Below the pieces are notes generated by a model. The model ran no database searches, had not been told where the DNA came from, and saw nothing but the letters and a program-made list of their open reading frames with translations. A DNA stretch of 64,000 nt from assembly GCA_037043455.1 (NCBI GenBank), contig JAWPHD010001832.1:1-64000 (forward strand), read 5' to 3'. The stretch comes from Cyrtodaria siliqua (lineage: Eukaryota; Mollusca; Bivalvia; Adapedonta; Hiatellidae). Positions within the stretch are counted from its first letter, which is position 1; the number at the start of each line of letters is the position of its first letter. Made by a program: the position numbers and the translations under genes. Positions 10,833 to 21,289 of this stretch are shown here, in pieces.

Positions 10833-12414
10833 TTGTTCAAATGCTTTCTATACGAACACGGTTAACTCTCAGATAACAGCGTATATAAAGTAATAATTTC
10901 GCAGTCACTCTCTGCGTATATTATTAAATGGTTTTCCAAGTGAACTGTTTTCAAACGTGTGTTGATACTGCTCATGGTCGGTAAACAGCATCCGCATGAA
11001 CGCAGTTACAGTGGATGCAGTTCTCATTGAAATATTGGACATCACTAACCATCTGAGCCACATGTACACAAATTGAACATCACGAATCATTTGAGCCACA
11101 TGTACACAAACTGAACATCACTAATCATTTGAGCCACGTACACAAATTGCAAACCCACTAACAACAAGAGACCAGTGTCCTTGACAGATTTTTGATAGCC
11201 AGACTATTATTTGAATGAAATCTTATTTAGGTTATATAAAGATCCGATTAAGCAGTTGCGTTTTACCCATATATATATATAGCCAACAACTGTTCCTTCA
11301 GTTATTGGTTTGATTTTATGATTTTCAATATTTTTAATTTTAAGGGTCAAACAATAAAAAAAGACTTCGATTGGGCAATAATTATCCTTCTCCCATGTTT
11401 ACCAAACAAATAGGATCATGTATATATACATATACAAAAGCAAAAGTCCCGAAAGCCACAAAGCAAGTACTCAAGCAACACTTTTTAGAGGAAAAAAAAG
11501 GAACTACCGGGAATTGAACCCGTCGCGAAATCAAACAATGGCGGGTTGTAGAGTTACCTCGATTATTTTGTTTACTGAAAAATATTATAAGTAAACAAAC
11601 ATGTACATATATCACAGGTAGCTTGATTGATCTATTTACGCACTAGCACAACGTTGTAGATTTGTGTATGTACGCACGTACACACGCACGTTCGCACATA
11701 CGCACGTGCGTACAGACATATATACACATATATTACACAAATTGTATTGGTCAGCAACTGAAATATTTCTTCAGTGGCTTCTTAATAGTTAATAATCAAA
11801 GAAAATTTCGAGGGCTGAACGCAAAATTATTGTACCATATTTTTTATTTGTATATAGTTACAATACTTTCGCGTTCATCTCTATGTATATACTTATAAGT
11901 TTACTTCTAATTACTGAACTGTTTTCAAACGTATGATGATACTGCTTCTGGTTGATAAACAGAATCCGCAAGAACGCAGTTAACGTTTAAATACTGAAAA
12001 GGGGATCCCTTGGAAGCAACAAACACAAACAAGAGAGAAAAGTAGCAGACTCGGTTATATTGAGTCTGTTTATGAGATGTTATATAATGTGCAACACCTT
12101 TCAATTTTTTTCGTATTAAAATGTTTAAGAACATGAAATTCTCATTGGAGTTCTGAACATACGATAAGCTTGCTTACACGCACTATATAATTATAAGCAC
12201 GTGTACACACATTACATAGTCACTAATAACAAGATGTCAATAACTTTGACGTGTTTTTGATAGTCAGACCTTTCTGAATTATTCAAAAATATTCAAAATC
12301 ATAATGGTTAAATGATTTGTTTGCTTTTAAGATTTTTTTGATTTTGGTTTCAAGGGTCAAAGAAGAAAAAAATTACTTCGATTTGGCAATAATTATCCTT
12401 ATCCCATGTTTTGT

Positions 12415-12518
12415 ATTGGTATATTCTGGTATATACTTATATATTCTGGTATGTACTGGTATATTCTGGTATATACTGGTATATTCTGGTATATACTGGT
12501 ATATACTGATATATTCTG
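12415..12518. repeat. 10/20-bp tandem repeat in the IAP 3' UTR
   Basis: Units alternate GGTATATTCT and GGTATATACT, about ten copies, ending 7 bp from the IAP stop codon. On the transcript strand this would put an AU-rich tandem repeat at the start of the 3' UTR. An ATTAAA overlaps the stop codon. Confidence 0.9.
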
Positions 12519-12525
12519 CAGGCAT

Positions 12526-12734
12526 TTAATTAGCTGCACCAAAATAAGCCTTAACGTAACCCTTTACGGCGTTTCTACAAATCGGACATTTGTTTAGGGC
12601 TGGGGCACACTGGGGACAGCTGACCATGTGACCACAGGGAAGGAAGATGACGTTGGCGAAATCATCCAAACATATTTTACACATCTGACTTTCCTTGAGT
12701 CTCTGGTTTTCTGAAAGCAGCTTATTTAGGTCTT
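12526..12734 (-). CDS. IAP exon 5: RING finger and stop
   Basis: Acceptor TTTTATTTTTCAG. The exon encodes a short helix (NKLLSENQRLKES), then the C3HC4 RING (CKIC...PCGH...CPQC...CPIC) and the C-terminus YVKAYFGAAN followed by TAA. The hydrophobic tail after the last zinc pair is the part that supports RING dimerisation in IAPs. All eight zinc ligands are present. Confidence 0.95.
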
Positions 12735-15700
12735 CTGAAAAATAAAAGTATTGTTTTTTAAACAAGAATTGTTGACTGTAGCGCTCCCTGTAGCGCTCCT
12801 GTGCAGGTTTAATATGTGTTTTGCATACAGTGTATATGTATTATACCACAATAGCCTAAATACACACTATGCATCGTGTAATACCCGAGGATATACACAG
12901 CATATGTCAGTTATTGTGGTATAAATACAATAGAGCATGAGTCTTGCACGTGCAAAACTCATGCTATATGCTATACTTGTACCATAGTTTTAATGGTGTA
13001 TTTTTGATCCTGCTTATGGCATAATTTTCATAAACCTGAAGACCCGTGCAATAACTGACGATATTCTTCAATCATGCTATAACTGACATTTTGGAAGTTA
13101 TAGTATGGGCTACAACTGACATATTTGGCAGTTATAGCATGGTGTACCCAACGACATTTATACCTATTGTAGACCACATGTATAGCTCAATATTATAATG
13201 CTATAAATATTAAGTATAGTCAATACAGCATTGCATACAAGATATACAAATTGAACAGGAAATGTACAAATCGAATAGGAAATGTACAAATCGATCAGGA
13301 AATGTACAGGAAATGTACAAATCTAACAAAATGTACAAATCGAACAGGAAATGTACAAATCGAACAGGTAATGTAGCATTCAGGAAAAAATAAACAATAA
13401 GAGGCAAGGTAATGTGAAATCAAACAATCAAAAGGTGAACACATCATGTTTGATATGATACGTTTATAATGAATTGGAACGTTTTTTTAAAACTTAAGAT
13501 TCAAGATGTTCCTATTTAAATGATGCATTAGCTCAGTTCCTGTGTAATATAACCATCGTACGTAACATCTTCGTACTATTTTAAATACGCTTTGTATGCA
13601 TACCTGAACTCAGCTCAGATAAATTTGATGAGTCTTCATCATCGTCTTGTGTTTCACACTCTGACACATTTGTCTGAGAATCAGCTACGTTGCTACAGGC
13701 AGATAACTCTGATGGTACAGTTGGCGGCACAGCAATGTCACAGTCGGATTCATCAAGGTCGAATAAAATCTCACACAAATCTGTACCTTTAAAGTTAGTA
13801 TTTCCTACAAATAACATTGAATAGACAGTACTTTTTGAAGTTCAGAAGAAGTATATAAAAGAGACTATATAACTACTACTGTTTCACCATTTATTCTGAT
13901 AATAAATTACCAGCTAGTCACGTCTGTTGGATACAACAAGGATTCGAACCTATGTCATTGGTGTACCGTTTGACCGCTAAAACCACCGATCAATCGCAAA
14001 ACATAATTCTATTGCAATTGACCATTTATAATATTCGTGTACCTGTACATTTGTAAAATAATAATTTAGCAATTATGCATAAACTGTCACTACTCGCATG
14101 ATGATAATTGTTTATGCGGTCATATTAGATAAGCATGTGAAACGGCGGGTCAAAAATCCACATTAAGCTATGGCTATCGCGGGCCAATATCACAAAGAGG
14201 TACACCTACCCCAGTTAATAATCTCTTAATACATAAATAGGGGTTTCAATTTAGGAAATTAGGCTGATACATCTGTAGTGTATTTATCACCATTGCGGGT
14301 TCGTATCCCACTCGGAGCTCAACTTCTTACGGATGGCGGAGTGGTATACAGTACTTGTTCTGGCGGAGTGGTATACAGTACTTGTTCTACCAAGAATAAG
14401 TGGGCAGTCTGCCTCCACTACAAAAATCAACCGTCATACATAGCTTAAACTGTGCTGAAAAATGATCTTAAACACCAAACATGTATATTGACCTGTACGC
14501 TTATGCAAATAATTGATCAGCGTTCATCTGGTGGTTCCATTTCGATATTAAAGTAGATAAAACAAAAGTCGCATTCACAGAATTCAGCCATCTCAAAATA
14601 TGTATTCAACACAACATCAACATGGATAATAGAAGCAAACCACGCGACACTACAAACATAAAATGGTATACAACATGTATGTGGCACCGCATACAACAGA
14701 TGTGTGGCACCGCATACAACAGGTGTGTGGCACCGCATACAACAGGTGTGTGGCACCGCATACAACAGGTGTGTGGCACCGCATACAACAGGTGTGTGGC
14801 ACCGCATACAACAGATGTGTGGCACCGCATACAACAGGTGTGTGACACCGCATACAACAGGTGTGTGGCACCGCATACAACAGGTGTGTGGCACCGCATA
14901 CAACAGGTGTGTGGCACCGCATACACAACAGGTGTGTGGCACCACATACAACAGGCGTGTGGCACCGCATACAACAGGTGTGTGGCACCGCATACAACAG
15001 GTGTGTGGAGCTACCTCGGGAACTCTATGCGTATGAATAGAGCTACTCGTGGAGTTCTCTGCGAAAGAGGTTCTATGCGGGAAACATTACTATTTCGCAA
15101 ACTTGAACAGCGAAGCCCTATGCAAACGGTTAGCATAGCCAAACCGTATACACGGTTAGCATAGCCAAACCGTATACAGCACCCAACACTGATAATGAAG
15201 GGTACGCTATATCGAATGTGCAGTTCTTTTTTTTTTCATTATAAAATTCACTGTCGTGATGCTACTTGTATTCCCGCTGAAAGTTTTAAAGTTTTCTAAA
15301 TATTCATTATATAACCTTATTCCAGATATATTCAAATCGCCTTTGGTTTGGGTTATAAAACACCCGTTTCGAAATTGTGTCTACTATAAATATGAAATCT
15401 TTGCAACTGCATACGAAACTGAAATATATTTTGCGTTGTTCGTCCCTCATTCCGTCCGTCCCTCAGTCTATCATATCAGTCCATGGCCATAAGTATGTAA
15501 CGTACGGCTGGATGTTTATGATATTTTAAGCAACTGTGTATCCCATAAGTAGGATGTGTCCGAGCAAGTTTCGTCCAGATCGCCTTAGTTGCACTATAGT
15601 TAATGTCCATAAATTGATAAAAAAAAATCACAAAATGAAGATTGTTTCTTGTATAACTGGGCCAAATTTACAGAGTTAGGGTTCTTAACCTACCGATGCT

Positions 15701-18700
15701 AAAGCTATGGCACTACACACATTCAAGCACCTGATTAATTTCAAGTGATTGTCTTTAACAGTTACTGAGATATGAGATGTAGTACCACGGGGCGTACGGG
15801 GCGTATGGATCCATATGCATCCCCACCCCCTCACTCAATAATGGGGCATAATAAGCATTCTGAGTAAGTTTGGTGAGAATCTGTGCGGAATTGTGTCCCT
15901 CGCCTGTTCACAAGCAAATAAAGAACTGAAGATCGTGTTAAAAATGGGAACTCTATGCGAAGCGAATGTCCATACCCGGCAATCCGTGGAAGGTCTAGGC
16001 GAAATACTCGTTCGCATAGAGCTGCATGGGAGCTCTATGCGGTTGGCAGCTCTATGCGGTCTAACACAGGTTTACCGCCTTGGATAGAGAGTGTCAAAAA
16101 GGTCACAAGGGGAATGGTGTTACATTTTGTTCTGTCAGATGCTTACCATTATGTGTTTGTATGAAGACATCAATGGCTTTTTTTACCAAATTTTCAGAAA
16201 ATCCATTTTGGACACAACTCTGGGCTGCAACACTTTTAACGAGGTCTTCCTTTGGTACATGCGTTTGAACCTTAAATCAAGGGGTAATAAAAAAGGAGAA
16301 ATAATTATAACTTTTTGATTATACTGCGTATTATTATTGAATAAAAAATGTATATCTTGTTTCATGTTTCAGGGATAAATCGTTATTATTTTTTTATTTT
16401 TTGTTTTTTTAATCATCATACATAGTAGTCTACACATGTTAAGTGACATTAATGCGAATCGTCATGTACAATATTAACATATAGATTTTCTACAATCGTT
16501 ACATATATATGTTATATCCTAATGTCTCCTTATATATAAGAAATGACATTTAGAAGCATCATTAATTCATTTCAAAGTCGTTTGTCCTAATGAAGCGTAA
16601 TACACATTTAATCAGCTTTTAATCCCATTTTAACCCTTTCGCTGCCACAGTCTAAAGCATCGATATTACGATCCGTGTAGGCCCAGATCAACATGCACAC
16701 TATGTGCAGGCTGATCAGGGTTTACAGTGTTCGCTGTTCAGTAAGAATGTTTTCCATAACACTTAATATATAAAACCATAACACTTAATATATAAAATAT
16801 ATCAGGAAGGTTTGAATTCGAATTTTAGCAGACGACATTTGAAATTTGGCGGCGAAATGTAGTATGGTTCAATCTAATGTGGTACCATACCTCTGCCCGT
16901 GGTGCATCCTGCACGGGTTTTTCTCCGCGTGTAAGCATGTCTACATAGTGCTGCCCTTTCACCAGTAGTACATGGGGACAGCTTGGATACCATTTAGCGT
17001 GCTCCTCCCACGGACTATCATCAGCTTCCCAGTTACGGAGACCCCCTCCGCAGTGATAACACCTCACACTGTCCCCAACACCTGTATTTAAACAATGGAA
17101 TATTACCGAAATGCATGAAACTACATGTATTTACTGTTCCAAAAAATGTTTTCTTACAGCAGAACATTCTTGCAAAAACGGAGAAACACCAATATACACA
17201 AAGTCTGCTAAATTACCTAATTTATACATCATTATGTCAAACTTATAGCAAATATAGGTATACATGTCATCTGTTTTTGCCATATATCTATATAGTGAAT
17301 CTTTCATGAGAGCCTGTTTGATTTTGAATTAATAAACGAGTTGGATGCAAATATATGATGTGAGGATGTGCCTAGTATTATAGCAACTGTATCCATTTAG
17401 TTGAATAAATTCAAAATTAAATCGGCACGAATGTAAGATTCTACTTATCACCTGACGCCAAGAAAAAACAAGAGCTATCGGAGAACAGCGCAGCTCGACT
17501 GTTCGATTTTTCAGAGAATAATAAATTATATAGCTAGTATATTCCATCAGAAAACAAGGCTAAAACAATGTGGGGTGGGGCTGGGGACGCAACATAGCTA
17601 TGTGTAAGAACTGAGCAAAACTACACATAAATATGTAAAAAAACACCAAAAAAAACGAGTTTTGAGTGGGGGTGGGGGGTGGGGGAGAGGCGGGGGTGGG
17701 TGGTGGCGGGAGTGTGGGGTGGTGATGGCAACATATATGTGTAAGAAGCTATGTAATAATTCAGTTTCGAGTGGGGGTGGAGGGTGGGGGTAGTGGGGGG
17801 TGGGGGTGGGGGTGGGGGTGGGGAGGCAGGGAGTGGGGTGGAGGGGGCAAAACAAGCTATGTGTTAGAGTTTACCAAAACAACACATACAAAAACAATAA
17901 ACATTAAATAAAAATATTCCAGTTTCGAGCGTGGGTGTGGGTTGGGGGTGAAATGAGAGAGGGCAACATAGCTATGTGTAAGAATTGACCAAAACAATAC
18001 AGAAATATGTAAAAAAAAAAAAAAGTTTCGAGAGTGTGTGTGTGGGGGGGGGGGGGAGCGGCGAGAGAGGCAGGGGTGGGGTAGAGGGGAGGGGAGGGTA
18101 GGGAGCAACATATATGTGTAATAAGCTATGTGTAAGAATTGACCAAAACAACACAGAAATATGTAAAAAAAATATTCTAGTTTTGAGTGTGTGGTGGGGG
18201 TGGGGGTGGGGGGGGGGGGGGGGTGGCGGTCGAGGGGAGGAGAGAGCCAATGCCCCAATATGGGCGAAGTATGAATAAGATGCATAATGCTATAAGAAAT
18301 CCCAAACCAAAATTATAGATATATACATGCTTACATGCAAACCCCTAGATCTGCCTTTATTGCACATTTTATAGGCCATCACAATTTGGGTTCCATGGGA
18401 GCCCAGAATTTGCAGAAGACAAAATTACTTACCCAACCATTTACAACATACTATAAGGAAACCAATTCCAAAATTGAGTTCAGCTAGGACAAGAAATGTA
18501 AGAGATATAGACCTGTAAACACAGCTTACACGCACAATTTGATGTGAAACAGACACATTTTAAGGGCTATCAGAATTTGGGTTCCATGGGAGCCCAGGGG
18601 TTACAGGAACCAAAATTACTTAAGCAGCCCTTAAGACAATGCTATAAGGAAGCTAATGGCCAAATTGATTGTGCTAGGGTAAGAATTGTAAAAGATATAG

Positions 18701-20221
18701 ACTTGTAAACACAGCTTACACGCAAAATTTGATGTAAAATGGGACACATTTTATGGGCTATCATAATTTGGGTTCCAGGAACCAAAATTGCTTATGCAGC
18801 CCTTAAGATAATGCTATAAGGAAGCCCATGGCCAAATTTGGTTGTGCTAGGATAAGAAATGAAAGAGATATAGACCTGTAAACACAGCTTACACGCAAAC
18901 CTTGATGTGGGACACCGACGCCAACGCCGACGCCGGTGTGATTACATAAGCTCTCTTATTCTTCGAATAGTCGAGCAAAAAATGCCACATAACGTACATC
19001 TAATAAATGTCTGTCATATGAGGGCGTTATATGTTTAGGGTTAGGGCCTAACCATTGCTTCGCTCTTTTCCGTACGACACCGAACAACGAGCTGCCTAGA
19101 AGAACTCCGTTATCCATTATTTTAACGGTTACAAACATTGATGAGGCAATTATGATGAAAACCGAGTTGAACCGAAAAGTTTGAACGATGACTATTTTGC
19201 ATATTTTAACACTATTACGAAATTTATCTCATTGCTTTTTACTTTCCCACATCTCAAGTACATGAGATAAATACCTTTAGTCAGGTTTTATTGGGAAACA
19301 TGTAGATATAAAATTCGAACAGGAAAAGTAGCATTCAGCACAGGAGAAGTAGCATTCAAAACAGGAAAAGTAGCATTCAAAACAGGAAAAGTAGCATTCA
19401 AAACATTCAAAACAGGAAAAGTAGCATTCAAAACAGGAAAAGTAGCATTCAAAGACCACAGTCCACCCCAAACACGCACATAAACAAACAGTAACCACTA
19501 AGATGAATAAAAGGCAAGATATGACATCACGAACATAAAAACGGGCCGTCTTGGAACGGTCAGTGGCAAAAAAGGCCATTAGGGTCTAGGGTGCAGCAAA
19601 CCTCACTATTTCCCTAATGTCATCCAAGTAAAACGGGACAGTGTAAAAAAAGATATCCCCACGAGATTATATGCTCTTACAAACGAGATTAATAGGCAAT
19701 ATAAGTAACACACATACATTATCATGTATATATGAATAAACACAAAAGTCTAGAAACCCACAAAGCCGACAACAGTAACAAGGGAACAAACCATTAAGGG
19801 TATGACAAGACACCATTTAAGACAAACATCAAACTCCTATGAGAGTTTAGGTAGATGCCATCAGAGGGTCAACAATCTGTCCAGTCATCGCACAATCAAA
19901 GAGGAGAGCATAGTGGCTAGTGATACTAAGGTTGTTTATGTAAACTAGATATCCATTCCATAGTTGAAAGTTATACACTTTAGATTGCGGTATATTGCAT
20001 GCTAACAGACCTGTATACACCAGACCGGCTTCAATTAAAACATCAGGCTTGAGAGGAAGGTACTCCGGCCATGTCTTGAACGATTCTGCTCTTTTTGAAG
20101 GTACCGCATACTGAGGAAACTTTGGTTTCTGGAGATTGATCCCGAACGATTCCGGCTGGTTATTTTCTACACTGGTCAGAAAGTGCTGGTTCACTTCTAA
20201 ATTATCTTTTGATGTAGACAT
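12526..20221 (-). CDS. Inhibitor-of-apoptosis protein (BIR-UBA-RING), complete five-exon gene
   Basis: The five minus-strand exons are 20221-20011, 17081-16891, 16270-16147, 13804-13604 and 12734-12526. They total 936 nt (311 residues plus stop), all introns are GT-AG, and the phases match (1, 0, 1, 1). The BIR domain covers about residues 40-110, with zinc ligands C78, C81, H98 and C105. A UBA-like helical segment lies at about 140-170. An acidic linker follows, and a C-terminal RING spans 261-295 (C261, C264, C276, H278, C282, C285, C292, C295). Such proteins act in the cytosol, bind caspases or signalling partners through the BIR and serve as E3 ubiquitin ligases through the RING. With one BIR plus UBA it is closest in plan to single-BIR BIRC7/8-type proteins. 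An in-frame TAA lies three codons before the ATG. The introns are loaded with minisatellites, but the frame is intact, so it is probably functional. Which paralog it is cannot be told. Confidence 0.9.
13245..13382. repeat. ~20-bp minisatellite (GAACAGGAAATGTACAAATC) in IAP intron 4
   Basis: About seven units with small changes. The last unit reads GAACAGGTAATGTAGCATTC, the segment that also forms the array at 19317-19452 and is part of dispersed repeat 'R'. The following 60 bp also belong to that repeat. Confidence 0.85.
13604..13804 (-). CDS. IAP exon 4: acidic linker
   Basis: Acceptor TTATTTGTAG, donor TCAG|GTATGC, phase 1 at both ends. It encodes a 66-residue S/D/E-rich linker containing TNFKGTDLCEILFDLDESD and ending SSNLSELSS. 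No fold is expected. Similar low-complexity linkers sit before the RING in other IAPs. Confidence 0.87.
13925..13995 (-). other. tRNA-like Pol III box sequence
   Basis: The reverse complement carries a perfect B box GGTTCGAATCC and an A-box-like TAGCGGTCAAACGG, but no anticodon stem fits between them. It is probably a tRNA-derived pseudogene or SINE head within IAP intron 3. Confidence 0.35.
14293..14395 (+). mobile_element. tRNA-derived SINE-like family 2, copy
   Basis: A B-box-like GCGGGTTCGTATCCC, then GGAGCTCAACTT and a TACAGTACTTGTTCTACC block. The same order occurs on the minus strand at 51110-51240. A 27-bp piece (GGCGGAGTGGTATACAG...) is duplicated in tandem here. It lies in IAP intron 3. 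Confidence 0.5.
14677..15009. repeat. 21-bp minisatellite in IAP intron 3, ~15 units
   Basis: The unit is GTGTGGCACCGCATACAACAG minus one base of variation here and there; one unit carries a 2-bp insertion (CATACACAACAG). Because 21 is divisible by three and the unit has no stop in most frames, long frames appear on both strands (up to 180 codons). These are by-products of the repeat, not genes. It lies wholly inside IAP intron 3. Confidence 0.95.
15010..16140. other. IAP intron 3 remainder with scattered 'CTCTATGCG' motifs
   Basis: A 27-bp direct duplication (GGTTAGCATAGCCAAACCGT) lies at about 15126-15177. The phrase (A/G)CTCTATGCG recurs at 15021, 15948, 16030 and 16050, with an inverted form (CGCATAGAGCT) at 16013. 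No coding segment seen. Confidence 0.5.
16147..16270 (-). CDS. IAP exon 3: UBA-like segment
   Basis: A short exon of 124 nt between acceptor TTGATTTAAG and donor AATG|GTAAGC. It reads VQTHVPKEDLVKSVAAQSC and then VQNGFSENLVKKAIDVF. The NGFSxxLVxxAI pattern is that of the UBA domain placed between BIR and RING in vertebrate cIAPs and XIAP, where it binds ubiquitin chains. It enters in phase 0 and leaves in phase 1, the only combination that joins exons 2 and 4. Confidence 0.88.
16640..16735. repeat. Dispersed molluscan-type repeat fragment
   Basis: The phrases CCTTTCGCTGCCACAGTCT, AGGCTGATCAGGGTTTACA and TGTTCGCTGTTCAGT have the look of an interspersed sequence frequent in bivalve genomes. 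This is recalled rather than demonstrated; only one copy is in the window. Confidence 0.3.
16891..17081 (-). CDS. IAP exon 2: zinc-binding half of BIR
   Basis: The acceptor TTTAAATACAG precedes the exon, and the donor GAG|GTATGG ends it. It encodes VGDSVRCYHCGGGLRNW and then EEHAKWYPSCP, giving the CxxC...HxxxxxxC zinc site, followed by VKGQHYVDML. The exon enters in phase 1, matching exon 1, and leaves in phase 0. Confidence 0.93.
17569..18238. repeat. G-rich tandem repeat in IAP intron 1
   Basis: About five copies of a 110-170-bp unit. Each starts with CAACATAGCTATGTGTAAG, then AAAACAACACA.AAATATGTAAAA and GTTTCGAGTG, and ends in a run of GTGGGGGTGGGG blocks. G runs reach more than 15 at about 18047 and 18215. 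The plus strand can form G-quadruplexes; the IAP transcript strand is C-rich. The proline-rich frames seen here are artefacts of the CCC tracts. Confidence 0.9.
18355..18955. repeat. ~190-bp tandem repeat, three copies, IAP intron 1
   Basis: AATTTGGGTTCC recurs at about 18383, 18573 and 18763, and ACAGCTTACACGCA(C/A)A closes each unit. The third copy has lost the CATGGGAGCCCAG part. The array ends in GACGCCAACGCCGACGCCGG, a motif typical of bivalve interspersed repeats. Confidence 0.85.
19265..19870 (-). mobile_element. Dispersed repeat 'R' with internal minisatellite
   Basis: Successive blocks match, in inverted order, the plus-strand copies at 59222-59720, 59990-60420 and 61842-62010. Examples are AACGGGACAGTG, CGTCTTGGAACGGTC, GATATGACATCAC and AATAGGCAATATAAGTA. 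It lies in the 5' part of IAP intron 1, just inside exon 1's donor. It shows no protein-coding potential; it may be the 3' part of a longer retroelement. Confidence 0.7.
19317..19452. repeat. 21-bp minisatellite (AAAACAGGAAAAGTAGCATTC), ~6 units
   Basis: Tandem copies of the GAACAGGAAA-TAGCATTC piece of repeat 'R'; one unit is partly duplicated (AAAACATTCAAAACAGG). The related array at 13245-13382 is built from the same piece. Confidence 0.9.
20011..20221 (-). CDS. IAP exon 1: start codon and N-terminal half of BIR
   Basis: The ATG at 20221-20219 is preceded in frame by TAA three codons upstream, which supports this start. The exon encodes 70 residues ending VLIEAGLVYT plus one base of the next codon; the donor GTCTGT follows. 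FPQYAVPSKRAESFKTWP is the typical entry of a BIR fold. Residues 1-35 have no domain. The frame stays open past the donor to 19847, which is read-through into the intron and not coding. Confidence 0.9.
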
Positions 20222-20346
20222 GAAGTCAAGTTAATCATAGGAACTTCGAATGCAAGATTTTTCTGAAAAACAACAACATTATACTGCATAATATAAAAGG
20301 CCAACCGAAGCTTGACATACAATCACAGGGACACGTTTTACGTTTC

Positions 20347-20671
20347 AAGGGACACCTGGCAATCTTGAAGATTTTATCAGACATCAACATTACGATCTGA
20401 ATTTATTAATCCAGTATCATTTTTACTTGAAACCTGCTTGCATATAATTAAACAAAATGTTGAGTTTTGATTTTTCTTCGTTATTCTACCATAGCTTTAA
20501 ATATAGTAGTGCCGCAATAAATTCAACAATTAATATCATTATACAAAAACAATTTAATTCGAACTATTCTTATAATTAATATTAGTCATTGCACAAATGC
20601 AGTATGTAGAAAATCTCAGTAATGGGCCGCCTTGAGTTTAAAAAAAACACAAGATGGCCGTGTGTCCCTTT
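20347..20671. mobile_element. MITE, AAGGGACAC ends (TTAA-type family), copy 1
   Basis: It begins AAGGGACACCTGGCAATCTT and ends with the reverse complement of AAGGGACACACGGCCATCTT. TTAA overlaps the right end. The interior CCTGCTTGCATATAATTAAA matches the MITE at 51733-51870. TTAA target sites are the mark of piggyBac-type elements; the left side here reads TCAA, probably mutated. Confidence 0.65.
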
Positions 20672-20799
20672 AACTTCTTTTTTTTTTAAAATCATTTTTG
20701 ATATCAAAGAGGCATTAAAACTCAATTTAAATAAAATCTCAGCCCAACATCCTTTCCCATTAACCATCCTTATTCCAGCGTATTACCATTGATCTTAAA

Positions 20800-21062
20800 G
20801 AAATACCCAAATCTACCCAAAACTACCCAAATCCACCCAAATCTACGAAATCTACCCAACTCCTTACCCAAATATACCCAAATCTACGCAGGCACGCATA
20901 TATAACAACGATAGCATAAGTGTTGCCCCCATCCTTCGTGCCTAGTTATATGTGGGTAAATATTTCTTTGTTTCAGAAGTTACACTATACATTTGGGTAA
21001 ATTTGGGTAAGGATTTGGGTGGATTTGGGTAGATTTAGGTAGATTTGGGTATTGCGTGCCAC
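20800..21062. repeat. Inverted pair of ~10-bp tandem arrays (CTACCCAAAT / ATTTGGGTAG)
   Basis: CTACCCAAAT-type units fill 20800-20890, and the complementary ATTTGGGTAG units fill 20990-21055. Flanks GGCACGCA and TGCGTGCC are also inverted. The segment could fold into a long hairpin with a ~95-bp loop. It is not the TTAGGG telomere repeat. Confidence 0.8.
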
Positions 21063-21289
21063 CCCAGGGCAGACGGGTAGTATTTATTTTTTTGTCTTTT
21101 TCGTCCACTTAATTTTACTACATAACCTGAATATTGAAAATCATGAATATTTTATTTTGAATAATTATTTTGCATATTACTAACTGTCGATTATATTGTA
21201 CCAATAATATATTTAAACCAACCCACGGTAGAATGAAGAAGAAAAACTGAACTCTCCAAACATGAATTAATAATTCCAGATCGCCATAT

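Larger units (their letters stand above)
9780..12420. repeat. Ancient local duplication next to the IAP 3' end
   Basis: 9780-9990 resembles 11600-11830: both run from an ATCACAGGT(T/A)GCTT(A/G)ATTGATC block through alternating CG/TA-rich DNA to TTTCGAGGGCT(C/G)AAC. 10910-11395 resembles 11910-12410: both share GAACTGTTTTCAAACGT at the start and CAATAATTATCCTT then TCCCATGTTT at the end. The order is the same, so one segment duplicated in tandem and diverged, and the first copy later gained 10560-10835. The alternating purine-pyrimidine tracts at 9835-9870 and 11665-11710 are Z-DNA-prone. Confidence 0.6.

Noticed and set aside
11505..11575. tRNA on the minus strand
   Set aside because: A B box (GGTTCAATTCCC) is present, but no A box or anticodon stem can be folded.
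12317..12597. Y/I/W-rich ORFs at 12.3-12.6 kb
   Set aside because: Products of the 10-bp GGTATATTCT repeat.
14517..15164. Overlapping ORFs of 110-180 codons on both strands
   Set aside because: All come from the 21-bp minisatellite in IAP intron 3.
17598..18285. Proline-rich ORFs on the minus strand
   Set aside because: Translation of C-rich tracts in a tandem repeat inside IAP intron 1; no conserved start or domain.
19847..20010. The open frame continuing past IAP exon 1
   Set aside because: A GT donor at 20010-20009 with matching phase joins exon 2 and completes the BIR domain; the extension is intron and runs into repeat 'R'.
20800..21062. Interstitial telomere repeat
   Set aside because: The unit is ATTTGGGTAG, not TTAGGG, and it is arranged as an inverted pair.
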